DNA from: Psoroptes ovis | Taxonomy: Eukaryota; Arthropoda; Arachnida; Sarcoptiformes; Psoroptidae | NCBI GenBank assembly: GCA_002943765.1 | Contig: PQWQ01000008.1 | Location: 1,674,001-1,738,000 of the forward strand | Reading direction: 5' to 3' | DNA: 64,000 nucleotides | In this document: piece after piece, positions 36,201 through 48,044 of the stretch | Layout: the number at the start of each line of letters is the position of its first letter | Numbering within the stretch: position 1 is the stretch's first letter | The notes under the pieces: generated by a model | What the model was told of the DNA's origin: nothing | The model's input: the letters and a program-made list of their open reading frames with translations, nothing else | Database searches by the model: none | Made by a program: the position numbers and the translations under genes

Positions 36201-39120
36201 TCTTGTATGTCCACCACCACCACCAATCGATATATCACAAATGATTTTGTCTGAAAAACAGCTGAGTAAATATATTGTACCGAAAGTAGATAATTATCTG
36301 TTGTCAACAACAATCGATAGTGGCGATCATCGAATCGATGATAATTGGAAACACTGCCATTATAGAAAGAGCTTTCCAGATCAACAAAAACAACATCAAC
36401 ACCATCACCATCATCATCATAATCGAAGATCATCATCGAATCGTCATTCATATTCATCATCATTAAAGCTGTCAAAATGTTCAAGTGCCAAATGTACCAG
36501 TACAAATATTGATAATGATGGTACGCATCAACAACAACAACCGCAGCAACCAGTACGGCCACATTCAGCCGTTCCATTAGGTGAATCAGTGGCAAATTAT
36601 CCACGGCAATCATCGTCTTCTGGCCATCATCATCATCATCACCATCACCATGGTAGCCATCATAAACATCATCATCATCATCATCATGGTGGCCATCATC
36701 ACAGTAAATCTTCAGCTGTCAATCAATCATCATCAGCCGATACTGGCCATCAACATCATCACCATCATCATCATCATCACCATAGTAGTACCAAGCATAT
36801 TTATCATATAAACGAAGCGAATCAAACGGCTGTACCACCGGCAAATACGGCCACAGCGGCTGCTGCTGCAGCTGCCGCAGCAAATCTTTACGGCCTTTTG
36901 GAACAACAATTAACATTGTCATCAGGAAATTTTGATGCTCAACAACCGCCGCAGCCGCAACCACAGCCACCACTACCACCGCAACAACAACAATCATCAT
37001 CGTCAACATTCATACCGAATACATTACAACCTCAACCGCAAGCGCAACAACCAATAATATCACAATCATCATCATCATCATTGACCATACAGCCTGAATT
37101 AATTGCTCAATTAAATGAAATGGATTTGGCCGCAACACCATTACAGCCACAGCCGCAGCCACCACCGCAAGCAACTTGCGGAACGATAATCGATGAATCG
37201 ATGGTGTTGGAAAACCTTCAACAACAGCCACAACCACCGCAACAGCAACCACTGCAACACGATCATCAGCAGCAAGTTCAAATTCCGCAATCGTCCATCA
37301 CTGACATCACCGATGATCAACAACAATCGAAGCCATCATCGAGCAGTCTGAAAAATAAATACGGTGGTGAAATAACGAATGAAAAACTTCGAAAGGTGGT
37401 ACATGAATTAATGGACACTGAAGTCACCTATTGTCAAGCATTGGATCAGCTGATGAAACTGTATTTAGATCCGTTGATTAAATCATCACAATTAACATCG
37501 ATTGATACGAAAATTTTGATTGGTCAAATACCTGAAGTAATTCAAATACAAAATAAATTCCGAAACGAACTGCAACAAATAATCACTACGGATGATCTGA
37601 ACATTGAAGGTATTGCCAAATGTTTTTTGAACTACAGTAATGATTTCAAGAATTATTCGGTGAGTATTTTGACCCTTTGAGGGCCTCCAAAGGCTCTTCT
37701 GGAGCCCTTCGGAGCCCTCGAACGTTGATTATTGATGCTAATCGAACGTTTTTTCTCCCGAAGACATTTTGCGCATCGCATTCGAAAGCAATCAAATTGT
37801 TGGCCGATGATAAATCCATCATACATGATTGGCTCGTTAAACAATCAAAACAGCTGATTTCAAAACATCCGAATATGTATTCATTGGAATCATACCTCAT
37901 ACGTCCAATACAACGAATCCTGAAGTATCCATTGCTGCTTTCACAATTGAAAACATTATGCCTCAAAGATTCACCACCATATTTCAAGATAAATGAAGCC
38001 TTACGTGCAATTGAAAATGGTAATTATCATTAATTTGATTCGATTTAATTGATTTAATTCGAATTTCGCATTTTGATCCTCACAGTTGCCGAACACATCA
38101 ATGAAATGCAACGTATCAATGAAGAATATGGACAAATATTCGAAAATCTGCTCATGTCCACCACCGGTAAAGAATCGAAATCGAAAAAATTCACCTGTCA
38201 ATTTGATCTTACGCCTACATCGTTGCTTCATGTGAGTATTATTTTGAATTTTGGCTTCGCATTCGGTTTAATTTGATTTAATCCAACTCCTTAGTACGGT
38301 GGTGTTGAATGGATCAATTCCCTTGAATTTCTCGGTAAAAATTATCGTAAATCGAATCAAAGCAGTGGCTCGGGAAGTGGCTGCGGCAGTGGCGGTAGCA
38401 GCGGTGGATCGCTGAATCTTCATTCAATGTGTTTCGTATTCAAACAATGTGTAGTGTTTCTGTGTAAAGAAACAATTAAACATGGAAAAGCGAGCAAAAA
38501 ACAGCAAGCTACCGCTACGGATATGGAAATTATTCGTCATCAAGTACTGATACCTGTGTCTGAAGTTCAAGTTCGATCATGTCAACAATCGCAGCAATCG
38601 CAACAAGATTCGAATCTATCGCATGAAGAAGAAGAGCTGGATTTCAAATGGGAACTGATACAGTTGAAAACCAATGCACAAGGTAAACGTTTGGAGAAAA
38701 TTTTCCGTTTGGCCAACAGGTAAGGACCTTTCGGTTAATTTACGCAGTACCTAACCACCTTCACTTGTCCCATATAGCACCAACGAATACCGCAATCTAT
38801 TCCTACGTACGATACGTCAAATCATACGCGACGATGTCCGCCGTATGAATGTCATAATGAATTCATCATCAATGACAGCCACGACATCTACACTACCATC
38901 GAATAGTATGATGAAACGGCAAACATTGGCCACAAGTCCAACGCTAAAACGTAGTTTGCGTACAATTTTCAGCTCGAATAGCAGCAATAACCACACAGGT
39001 ACTGATGGCACGCAACAACAATCGCAAAAGAAATCAATGGTATCGTTTGCATCCACACAAAACCTTACTCGTTGCGGTTATTGTGGTGAAGATTTTACAA
39101 AAATGTTTAAAAAGGTATGA
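33222..39120 (+). CDS. sif: Still life/TIAM-type Rac guanine-nucleotide exchange factor
   Basis: Eleven exons: 33222-33942, 34010-34086, 34176-34432, 34496-35080, 35142-35251, 35317-35953, 36018-37659, 37764-38019, 38086-38231, 38295-38719, 38778-39120; phases close to 1732 residues. Domains in order: a Gln/His/Pro-rich start; the PH-CC-Ex module (about 34340-35080: RKSGFLSVKKWLI, YWVCLKGTTLLFY, then a coiled coil); a Ras-binding-like domain (about 35490-35700: VMVKMLNGDIQKFTNFNVTE); a PDZ domain (about 35715-35953: FGFSVESELFQDDLRVYVSR, RRGDEIVVINGA); a low-complexity stretch with poly-His; a DH domain (about 37370-38150: LRKVVHELMDTEVTYCQALD, YLIRPIQRILKYPLLL); and a PH domain (about 38200-38830). 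This is the TIAM/still life arrangement that activates Rac at membranes and synapses. The stop lies directly after a possible donor (AAG|GTATGA), so a further exon cannot be excluded. Confidence 0.93.
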
Positions 39121-40638
39121 TGAAGGGTGTGACCCTGATATTAGTAAGACTTTGAGCAGCACAAATCAGCGATCATCTTGACGCATTGATCTCAATAATT
39201 TGATTGGATTTGAACCTTATAAAATTCAAATCCAAATGACTTAAAAGTGAGAATTATTCAAAAATTTGGCGCCAAAAAAAATTCAAATTCAAATTTTTCG
39301 AATTCTTTCATTCAATTCAAATTCAAAAATACGACGTATAACTGTTTACAATTGTTGTGATTTATGTGCAAAAAATAATTCAAATAACAGCAGACACACC
39401 CCCACCTATATTGGATTGTGATTATTTGATTTAAACAAATTAATTAATGGATTAATTAATCTTTTAATTAATTAATTTGTTTCATTGGAAATAATAAATA
39501 TTGCAGACATACACCCCCACATGCAAACACATAAGCTGATCTACACACCCCGGCACAGATCAGCTGACCAACACCCACCCTCACTCAGACACCCACTACT
39601 ATTTATTATTTAATTGTTGTTTATTTTAGTCTATTTTTATGAATATTTCTAATTATTTATCTTATCTTAATTAATCGTAATTAATTAATTAATTATTTGT
39701 AATTAGCTTATTTATTTAATACGTATTCAAACGCACGTACATATGAATACACAGTCAGAAACACACGTACACACCCACATACATACAAACAAAAGCAATT
39801 TGATTTGATGCCCGTCCACACCCACACACACACCCACACTGCTGTTTGACATAACTTGCGCGGCATTTTCCACATTACATTTATTATTGCTGCTGTTTAT
39901 ATTATAATCACGTGTTAATTAGTTAATTAATCAATTTCTGGCAATCTAATCAAATCACAATCAATTATAAATCTCAAAATAAACAAACAAAAACAAACAA
40001 ACAAATTAACTGGAAATAATCATGTCTTTCAATTCAATTAAAATACATACCAAAACATATATTAAACGCATACAAAATACTATGTTAATCAATGGAATTA
40101 TGAATTTTTTTTCAATTAATTTGTTAATTTAGTTAAATTATTAAGGTATTTAAAATTAATTAAAATTGATTTTAAGAAAAAACCTTGAAAAAATTTTCAA
40201 AAATTCAAATTTCGCGCCCTCGTCAAAAGTGGCGTTTGCACGCCACTTTTGCACGGCGAAATCGCTATGTTCCTTGCATTTTTGGAGATTTTTGTGATTT
40301 TTTTATTTATCTTTCACAGACAACACGAGGAGAAGATACTCAATTAATTTTCACATGAATATATGATTTTAGTGATAATGAAGATATTTTAAATGATAAG
40401 AAATGAATGAATGAATGAAATGTAAGGCCATTAATCAAACGTGATTATTTCAAGTAATCAATGATTGAATGAATGAATAAGCTGGCTGAATGGATGGATA
40501 AATGTATATGGATGGTACACGATATACTCCAATATTTCCAATTTGTTTACATTTTTACCATTGAAATTCGTTCGATTACTTGTCGTTAATCAATTTTTGA
40601 CCAGTTAATTAATCAACCGATCGAATTAATCATCAATT
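39121..40638. other. Spacer between still life and ornithine carrier
   Basis: 1.5 kb with CA-rich and ATTAATTA-rich patches (about 39370-39850) and a perfect 10-bp hairpin at 40225-40250. No gene is supported. Confidence 0.6.
40225..40250. repeat. Perfect 10-bp hairpin
   Basis: AAAAGTGGCG (40225-40234) and CGCCACTTTT (40241-40250) form perfect arms around TTTGCA. The flanks CGCGCC and CACGGCG make this a small GC-rich island in AT-rich DNA. Confidence 0.9.
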
Positions 40639-41617
40639 ATGACCATAAAATCAGCCGAAGATGCAAAAGCAACGGGTAAAAATCCAATCATCGTCGGCGC
40701 CATTGATTTGTTGGCCGGATCAGCTGGCGGTACGGCCAACGTATTGGTCGGACAACCATTGGATACGATCAAAGTTAAAATGCAAACATTTCCTCATTTA
40801 TATCCGAATACGTTGATTTGTTTTCGACAAACATTGATCAAGGTATGTACAAGGTTCATTGATTTTGTGATTTTAACCCTTTTTCTCATTAATTTACCAT
40901 AAGGAAGGTATAAGAAAAGGGTTATACGCTGGAACCGTGCCAGCATTGATGGCTAATATTGCTGAAAATTCCGTTCTATTTTGTGCTTATGGATTCTGTC
41001 AACGTATTGTTCAATTGGCCACGGCTAAAAACGATGTCAAACAGCTGACTGCGCTTGAAAATGCATCAGCTGGTTTTCTTGCAGCATTTTTCTCTTCGTT
41101 CACCTTGTGTCCAACTGAATTGATTAAATGTAAACTACAAGCACTGCGTGAAACCTCGTCTAGTGGTCAAATCAAATCGATCGGATCATTCGAATTGACC
41201 CGTAACATCTTGAAAGCCGAAGGAATCGGTGGCCTATTCCACGGCCTTTCTTCTACGATGGCACGTGAAATGCCTGGTTATTTTTTCTTTTTCGGTGGCT
41301 ATGAATATGCTAAATCACTGTTGAAGCGATCACCTGATGAAGAATTGAACCTGTTCAAAACAATCTTAGCCGGTGGTTTCGGCGGTGTTTGTCTATGGAC
41401 ATCCATTTTCCCGTTTGATGTCGTTAAATCACGGATACAAATCGAATCAAGTAAAGCAACAATGATCAGTGTACTTCGGACGATAATGCGCACTGAAGGC
41501 CTTAAAGGCTTGTATAATGGCCTTACACCAACATTATTGCGTACATTTCCATCAACAGGTGCTTTATTCGTTGCATATGAATATAGCCGATATTTTATGA
41601 TGAATATGACCTCGTAA
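40639..41617 (+). CDS. SLC25A15: Mitochondrial ornithine carrier
   Basis: Exons 40639-40842 and 40904-41617 (phase 0) give 305 residues, the usual length. The three carrier repeats each have the signature Pro-x-Asp/Glu-x-x-Lys: PLDTIKVKMQ, PTELIKCKLQ and PFDVVKSRIQ. Family-specific segments include GSAGGTANVLVGQP, ANIAENSVLFCAYGFCQRIV, GLFHGLSSTMAREMPGYFFF and FPSTGALFVAYEYSR, which match ORC1/ORC2 closely. The protein sits in the inner mitochondrial membrane and exchanges ornithine for citrulline or protons, linking arginine breakdown to cytosolic metabolism. The start ATG is in good context with the family amino end. A single intron of 61 bp interrupts the first repeat. Confidence 0.95.
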
Positions 41618-42395
41618 TACCGTGCAATTCGAATCAAAATCAATCCGAATCAACGAATTATAATCTTGTTTATTTATGAATTATTTATACACGGGAATTC
41701 CCCGGCCAATTAAATTTCAAATATTCAAAGAACCTAAAGGTTTATCAAAGGCTATTCAACTCTGTTCGAAGCATCCGAACTGGCCAATGTTTTCAATGAG
41801 CATCAACAGCCATGACCGATTGATTCGTTTCTTCACATCATCATCGAATGTGATGTTCATCATCATCGATGTTCACATTGACCTCCATTTACCAAAGTCA
41901 TCCAAGGACATTGATATTTGTTCATTGATTTCAATGACCACAAACTTGAACTTGACGAATGAATTCGAATTCATTGGCCGATCAATGGTCATGTGAATAC
42001 TAAGGATACCAAGATGTTTACATACATCGTCTCATTGATGATGTTCAATGACATCACCGACATTAATTTTCTCTGATTATTTTAGTGTATAACCAGTTTT
42101 TCAAGTCAATCAAATCAGTTATCATTGTTAACGGTAATTGTTCGCTATTTTTGTCAAATAACATCGATGTTTCGTCTCTCTTGCATTTTCAATGATAATT
42201 TCTTGTTCCATCCAACCCGTAAATGATGCCATATATACCCGACCATTGAAATATCATTGACAATCATCATTTGACAAGTCAAACTTGGAGTTTTCGAGCA
42301 GTTTCGAATGACTTAGAGTTTATTTTGATATTTGGGACTTTGAATTGCAGATGGTGAATTCAATAAACCAATTACTCATTAATTGAATTAGAAAA
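41618..42395. other. Spacer upstream of the TULIP-like gene
   Basis: Contains the carrier 3' UTR, a perfect Rel-type palindrome GGGAATTCCC (41693-41702) and a TATA-like CATATATACC (about 42230). An ATG-started frame at 41676-41996 has no recognisable feature and is not called. Confidence 0.5.
41693..41702. promoter_or_regulatory. Candidate Rel/NF-kappaB site
   Basis: GGGAATTCCC matches the symmetric Rel-family consensus exactly. It lies about 700 bp upstream of a gene for a secreted lipid-binding-type protein. Function is inference only. Confidence 0.3.
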
Positions 42396-43650
42396 ATGAA
42401 GCATTTAATCATAATTTTAATTATAATCAATTTAACAAATCAAATCGATTGCCATCTTAATCATGATTATCATCATTCATTGTTTATTCGTAATCTGCAG
42501 CCACTTAAATCATCGAGATTAGTCGATAGACGTAAGTTGTTCGAATTCGATTTTCAGTCATTTGATTCCGGTAATCCACTTAATTAATCAATTTTTGTGA
42601 ACAGTAAATCGTAATTTGAATCAATTATCATATAAAGGCAAAATATTCTCGTATAGGGTCAACACCAATGATGATATCAGTGATGATGGTCCCGAGGGTT
42701 CAAACGGTAATAATTCGCTGATCAAATTACAACAACGTCATGATAATATACGCAGCGTTGAACAACAATTTATTGAATATTTTTCCAATGAAATTTTACA
42801 TAAATTTGTCGAAGAAATGCAGCATGGTATACCATCGATGGCTATACCACCACTAGAACCGTTGTTAATGAATGAAATCATCAGTGAACCATTGATTGGA
42901 CGTGAAAAATTCAATCTTAAATTAAATAATATTGAAATTAATGGCTTATCAAACATACAAATACAAGATATACGAACAAAATTATCCATACTTAAATTAC
43001 GCCTCAGTATAATGTTTCCAAAATTATCAATGAAATGTCATTATGGATTAAATGGAACACTATTCAATGTAATCAATGTTAATGGTTCGGGTAATGGCCA
43101 GCTGGATTATGAAAACATATTGATACGTTTACAGTTGAATTTAGCATATAAAAATCAAACATTATCACTTGCATCATGTGATACACCATTTTTAGATTAT
43201 AATACAGCCAAAATCAGGCTAATTGATGATCGAACCGAACGGCAAGGACAAGCAAATGAATTATCATCACTGTTGTTTTGGATTATAGCCGATAATATTG
43301 CAGCTGAAATTGATGATTATTTATTGAAATATATTAATAATAAATTACTGCTATTTCGTATGCCTGAATCATTTAATCCATCCATTACATGGTTATTGAA
43401 TCGTTCCGCCATGGATCCAACGATTTTGTCGCCAAATCTCGGGGACAATAACTCCAATGCACCACCAACGATACCACAATTATTCAATAATAGCCCGTTC
43501 CCGTTGCTCACTCAATGGTTACATTCATTAACGAATAATTTAAATAATCATTTTGGTGGTCAATCATTTAGTATGTTAAGCACCAGCAGCAACAATGGTA
43601 ATAATGGTAATCGTCCAAATGGGATTTATACGAAATTTTTTAAAAAATAA
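42396..43650 (+). CDS. Secreted TULIP-like (JHBP/group 7 allergen-like) protein
   Basis: Exons 42396-42531 and 42605-43650 close in phase to 393 residues. Residues 1-20 (MKHLIIILIIINLTNQIDCH) form a clear signal peptide. The middle has FNLKLNNIEINGLSNIQIQD, then KLSILKLRLSIMFPKLSMKC, then YGLNGTLF. This pattern of an amphipathic strand, I-x-G-L-S-N-x-x-I, and F-P-x-L-x-x-x-x-x-Y resembles juvenile-hormone-binding, takeout and mite group 7 allergen proteins of the TULIP lipid-binding fold. Two Cys, about 55 residues apart (KCHYG and SCDTP), may pair. The C-terminal third is Asn/Ser-rich. AATAAA follows at about 43689. Family assignment is by pattern, so a ligand cannot be named. Confidence 0.55.
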
Positions 43651-44022
43651 CCCAAATTTTTTCATTTTTAAATTTTTGAATTTTTGAAAATAAAATTTAA
43701 TAAAAACACCTATTCATACGTTACAAGTTGTTTGCTTACTATCGAATTTATCGAATTCGATTTACAGTTTTAACAGTTAACACTCAGATGATGAACGCGC
43801 AACGTATCAACTTGGCATTCGATTTTCACTACGCTTCTCATTTCATTATTTATTTGTTTGTTTTGTTTACAAAATTATTTCAGTCAAATTGCTCCAAGTA
43901 TTTGTGTCATTGAAGTCATTGAAGAGACAAATTTTCAAAAAAAAAATTTCAAAAAATTCATTGATAATTCAGCTTTAAGGTATTTGAGGTGTAAATAAGC
44001 GCCTTAGGCAAATCGAAAAAAA
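43651..44022. other. Spacer, TULIP-like / UMAD1-like
   Basis: 372 bp with a polyadenylation-like AATAAA near 43689 and an A run (43938-43947). Presumed 3' UTR then promoter. No gene seen. Confidence 0.6.
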
Positions 44023-44590
44023 ATGCTTGAAAGTATTTTTGGTAAAAGTAAAAAATCAAAACAAAAAAGTACCGAAGATTCATCATCGACGACCAACGAT
44101 AATGATGGTAACAGTGGTTATGTGATGGTAAACGATCCAAATCGTTCCCCGTATCCACAAACATTAATGTTGAATGATGAGGTATTTGGCTGATGTTTGA
44201 GTCTGTATCACGAGTCTTTAATTTTCTTCTTTTGTCATCAAAAAACAGCTGATCAAAATGGGTAATCAATCGTCTGTATATCCAAGTCTTGATCCAACAT
44301 TACCATATTCGACCGTCGCCGCTGGCGGTGGTGGTGCATCAAATCACGGTCATCAACATCTGTTACATGGCCATAAACAAACAAATTCAATATGTCGTAC
44401 ATGTTCACCAATCGATAATATACCATTTCAGTTGACAAATTATAATGGTTCAGATAATAATGGCAATAATAATCAAATGGATGATGATGAAAGAGAAATT
44501 CTGAGCATGCTGTCACGTATTGAATCATTTTTAGATACATATAAATATGAATTTGATTTAGAAAATTCAATATTACGTGAAACAATGTAA
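44023..44590 (+). CDS. UMAD1: UMA-domain protein, UMAD1-like
   Basis: Exons 44023-44181 and 44249-44590 (phase 0) encode 166 residues. The start MLESIFGKSKKSKQKSTE followed by GYVMV resembles the UMAD1 amino end (basic start, then a G-[FY]-V-[LM] motif). The C terminus carries a UMA domain: IDNIPFQL, then after an Asn/Asp insert SRIESFLDTYKYEFDLENSI and LRET. UMA domains in UBAP1, MVB12 and UMAD1 bind ESCRT-I, so the likely role is in endosomal sorting. The acidic/Asn insert sits inside the domain. The match is short but its two ends agree in order with the family. Confidence 0.7.
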
Positions 44591-45386
44591 TTAATTCAAA
44601 TATTGCTTCGAATTAATCGATTTTGAAAATCGAATTTATAAACAATTAAATAATCAATAATCAACGATATTGATCACCACCCATCAGCCCCCTATACTAT
44701 TCAGTTTTTATTATTATCAATTAATTATCAATTCTATTCACCATGTATTTCAACACAACACAAACACATGAAGACATATGACAACACACTTATTATGTTC
44801 ACGCAATTTGTGATATTTTGTATCAAAGAATAATCAATCAATCAATTGAAAATGAATTAATTACCGATATAATACACACGTATTAATATTAATAATTAAT
44901 CGAAATTATTAATTTGTTATTATCACGATATGATAATATTGGCCATATTTGCCTCGTTTCGGGAAATTTATTTTAAAAAAATAAAACTATTCGTTTGTTT
45001 TCTAGTCATTTGATTCATTTGTTCACCGATCATGTGGCCATTGATACCGATTGTCTGATTGATAATTCTTGAATCAGTTTATCATCATTGATCTTCGATA
45101 CAACCATTGGTGTCTTTGAAGCAATCAATCAAAAATAATCTTTCAACTATGGTATATGATGATCGTTGCTTAAGATTGATTTGATCTAATTCGAATTTAA
45201 ATTATTCATATAGTTTGGCCTCATACATACATGTCTTGAAGATTTTGTCATTAAATTGTTTGGTGAACAAAAATGGTTGGATATTTTGTATGTATATTTG
45301 AAAATGATCCTTTGAACCTTGACATTTTGCACTTTGATTTTTGAAATTTATGCACTTATACCGTACAGAATCATTGCAATCATTAA
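44591..45386. other. Spacer upstream of the guanylate cyclase
   Basis: About 800 bp, AT-rich. I searched it for the expected first H-NOX exon (Met-Tyr-Gly start) and found none. Either the exon is elsewhere, is atypical, or is missing. Confidence 0.5.
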
Positions 45387-47930
45387 CATTCAATAATCCT
45401 TGATATTAATTTGATTCAATCAAGAGAAAAATGCGAAATAAACTTGAAAGGTGCATCATTTTTGATCAACAAAATGTACGATGATCGTATATTACTCAAA
45501 TTAGTGTCCGTAACCAGTAAAGAATTGAGTTAAGTTATCATTTATTGAAATTTTGACCAATTTAACTGACCTTAACTTTTTGACCACCCAAACAATTCCA
45601 GAACTGGATTTCGAAACCGTACTCGAAGCACTGGGCAGTCATATGATTAAATTCTTGCTGATGAATGGATATGAACAAATATTGCGAAATATCGGAACAA
45701 ATCTCCACGATTTCTTGGCCAACGTTGACCAGTTACATGATCATCTTGGCCATTATTTTGTCGGTATGAAATCGCCAAGTTTTCGAATCACCCATTCGAA
45801 TGAAGGTTCAATGCGGCTGTATTATTATAGCCAACGAAAAGGTACGTACCTCGCAATTACAATCAATCTAATTGATTTTCTACCCTTTTCGGCAAGGTTT
45901 TGCATCGTTCGTCAAAGGTATCGTAACCACATCGAGTCAAGAAATATTTCGAACAGAAATCATCGTAAACATCTTATCAATCGATAGTGATGTTGTTGAA
46001 TATGAAATTATTAATAAATCAATTGATATCAATTCAAATTCATTCGAAGGTAATCGAATACAGTTGACCGATTCAACGCTGAGTACATCACCGAAAAGTC
46101 TATTCTTCAGTATCGAAACATTGGCCGAAGTGTTGCCATTTCATTTTATATTTCGTCGTAATTTTCGTATTGTACAAATCGGTAATTCACTCAAACGTTA
46201 TATTGATTTACGTAATTTGAAACTGAACAACGGGAATAAGATAATGTTTACGGATTTGTTTCAAATACAATCACCAATTATTGATTTGGATTTTGAAATG
46301 ATCACTACGTTTTCCAACCATTTGTTCATACTTAAATGTCGTAATGAATATATCAGCAACAAGCGGCCAGCCCCGATGGTCAATGATCGTTTCGGTATCA
46401 ACAATAATTTCGGCATGATTCCATCCAAATATAACATGTATCAACCATTGTTGAATGTTGTCGATAATCAATCGTTGATCAATTCACAACGGCAGCCATG
46501 TTATTTGAAACTCAAAGGTCAAATGATTCTATTACCGGTTTATGATTCAATAATGTTTGTTGGTTCACCGAAAATTTCGTATATTGAAGAAATGATTGAT
46601 TTAGATTTGACAATGTCCGATTTTCCAAATTCTGATCAAACTGGCCGTTGTATCGTTATGCGTGCCATCCACCGAGATGATGTTGAATTGATTAAAAAAT
46701 ATGATTTAGCTTCGAATCATTTGAAAATTGTGGAAAAAAAATTAAGGTAAGATTAATCTCCAAAGCCTATAGCCTTAGATTTTTTTTCGATTTTTTGAAA
46801 ATTTCTGAAACAATAATTCATTTTTTCCATTTTTAGGCTTGAAATTGGTAAAAATCATAAAATTCTCCATGAAATATTCCCGGCCAAAATCGCTCGAATT
46901 CTATGTCAAAACATTAAAGTTGATCCTGAATATTTTGAACATGTAACATGTCTTTATTCGGATATCGTCGATTTTACGGCCATGTGTAGTTCACCACAAA
47001 TCAAAGCTATCGATATTATTCGACTGTTGAATCGCCTTTATATTCAATTTGATAATCAAACCAATTATTATGGTACATTCAAAGTGGAAACTATTGGTGA
47101 TGCTTATGTTGTGATCAGTGGTGTACCGGAGCCGATTGAAGATCATGCGGATCGTGTTGTCGAAATGGGACTGGCCATGGTACATGTTACCCGAACGATT
47201 ATTTCGCCTAAAGATGGTAAACACATACAGATGCGAATCGGTATACATTCGGGCTCGTGTATGGCCGGTATTGTTGGTAAGTCTTTCAATGATTTGTACT
47301 GATCATTGATTAATGATGATCATTCGAAAACCAAAGGGTTATCGATGCCCCGTTATGCCGTATTCGGATCGACTATCGCATTGGCAAATAAAATGGAATT
47401 TGCCGGTCCACATGGTATGGTTCACATTAGTGAAGCGACCAAGAAGTAAGTGGTCATAATCGTTCGAATTTCGGATCTTTCGAAGGCTAATTCTACCATT
47501 CCTATCACAATGTCCTCGAAGCTGTCTGAAAAAGGATAAATATTATTTCGTCGAAACCAATGTTAAACATTTATTCGATTTCCCAACATATGTCGTCAAG
47601 AAGCTTTACGAAGAATATCATGAAGATTATTTGGTCGTCGAAAATAACCTAAATATGAGTGGAGGCTTGTTCAAATCACCAACACAATCACCAGTGTTGA
47701 AATCGAAAACGAAAAAAAATCATGAACAACTTAATAATGCAGCGTTGATGATGCAGTTGCAACAACATCAACAACAACAGCAACAACAAGCAATGTTAGC
47801 CGCACCGACAGCAGCCGATAATTATCGTCTCCATATGCTGACTGGTGGTTCGGCCAAAATGATCACAGGATCGAAAGTGAAATCGACCAAATCGAATCAA
47901 GTACCATCGATCAAAATTAATCGATCGTAA
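45387..47930 (+). CDS. Atypical soluble guanylate cyclase with haem-type H-NOX domain
   Basis: Exons: open from 45387 to 45528 (5' limit unresolved; a first acceptor at 45451 is possible), then 45602-45841, 45897-46746, 46837-47276, 47337-47445, 47522-47930. These close to at most 729 residues. The H-NOX part begins at FLINKMYDDRILLKLVSV, keeps the proximal haem His in DQLHDHLGHYF and the Y-x-S-x-R motif in YYYSQRKG, as in beta subunits. An HNOBA region (FHFIFRRNFRIVQIGNSL, LKGQMILLPVYDSIMFVGSP) and a short coil follow. The cyclase domain has both metal Asp residues (LYSDIVDFT, ETIGDAY). However MPRYAVFGSTIALANKMEF replaces the usual RYC and the catalytic Asn-x3-Arg with Ala, Ala and Lys, as in part in alpha subunits. 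It therefore probably needs a partner subunit to be active. The tail has a poly-Gln run. Confidence 0.85.
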
Positions 47931-48044
47931 ATCAGCTGATTTTTCGTTCGAAAACAATCGATTAATCAATATTTTAATTAAAAAAAATAAATTATTTGAG
48001 ATAATTATTCATAATAAAATTAATTACAAAATAATTCCCAATTA

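Noticed and set aside
41676..41996. 106-codon ATG-started plus-strand frame after the ornithine carrier
   Set aside because: It starts 59 bases after the carrier stop inside the likely 3' UTR, and its sequence matches nothing I know.
45151..45175. ATGGTATATGATGATCG as a duplicate H-NOX exon
   Set aside because: It resembles the later MYDDR codons for only six residues and then reaches no donor in a consistent phase.
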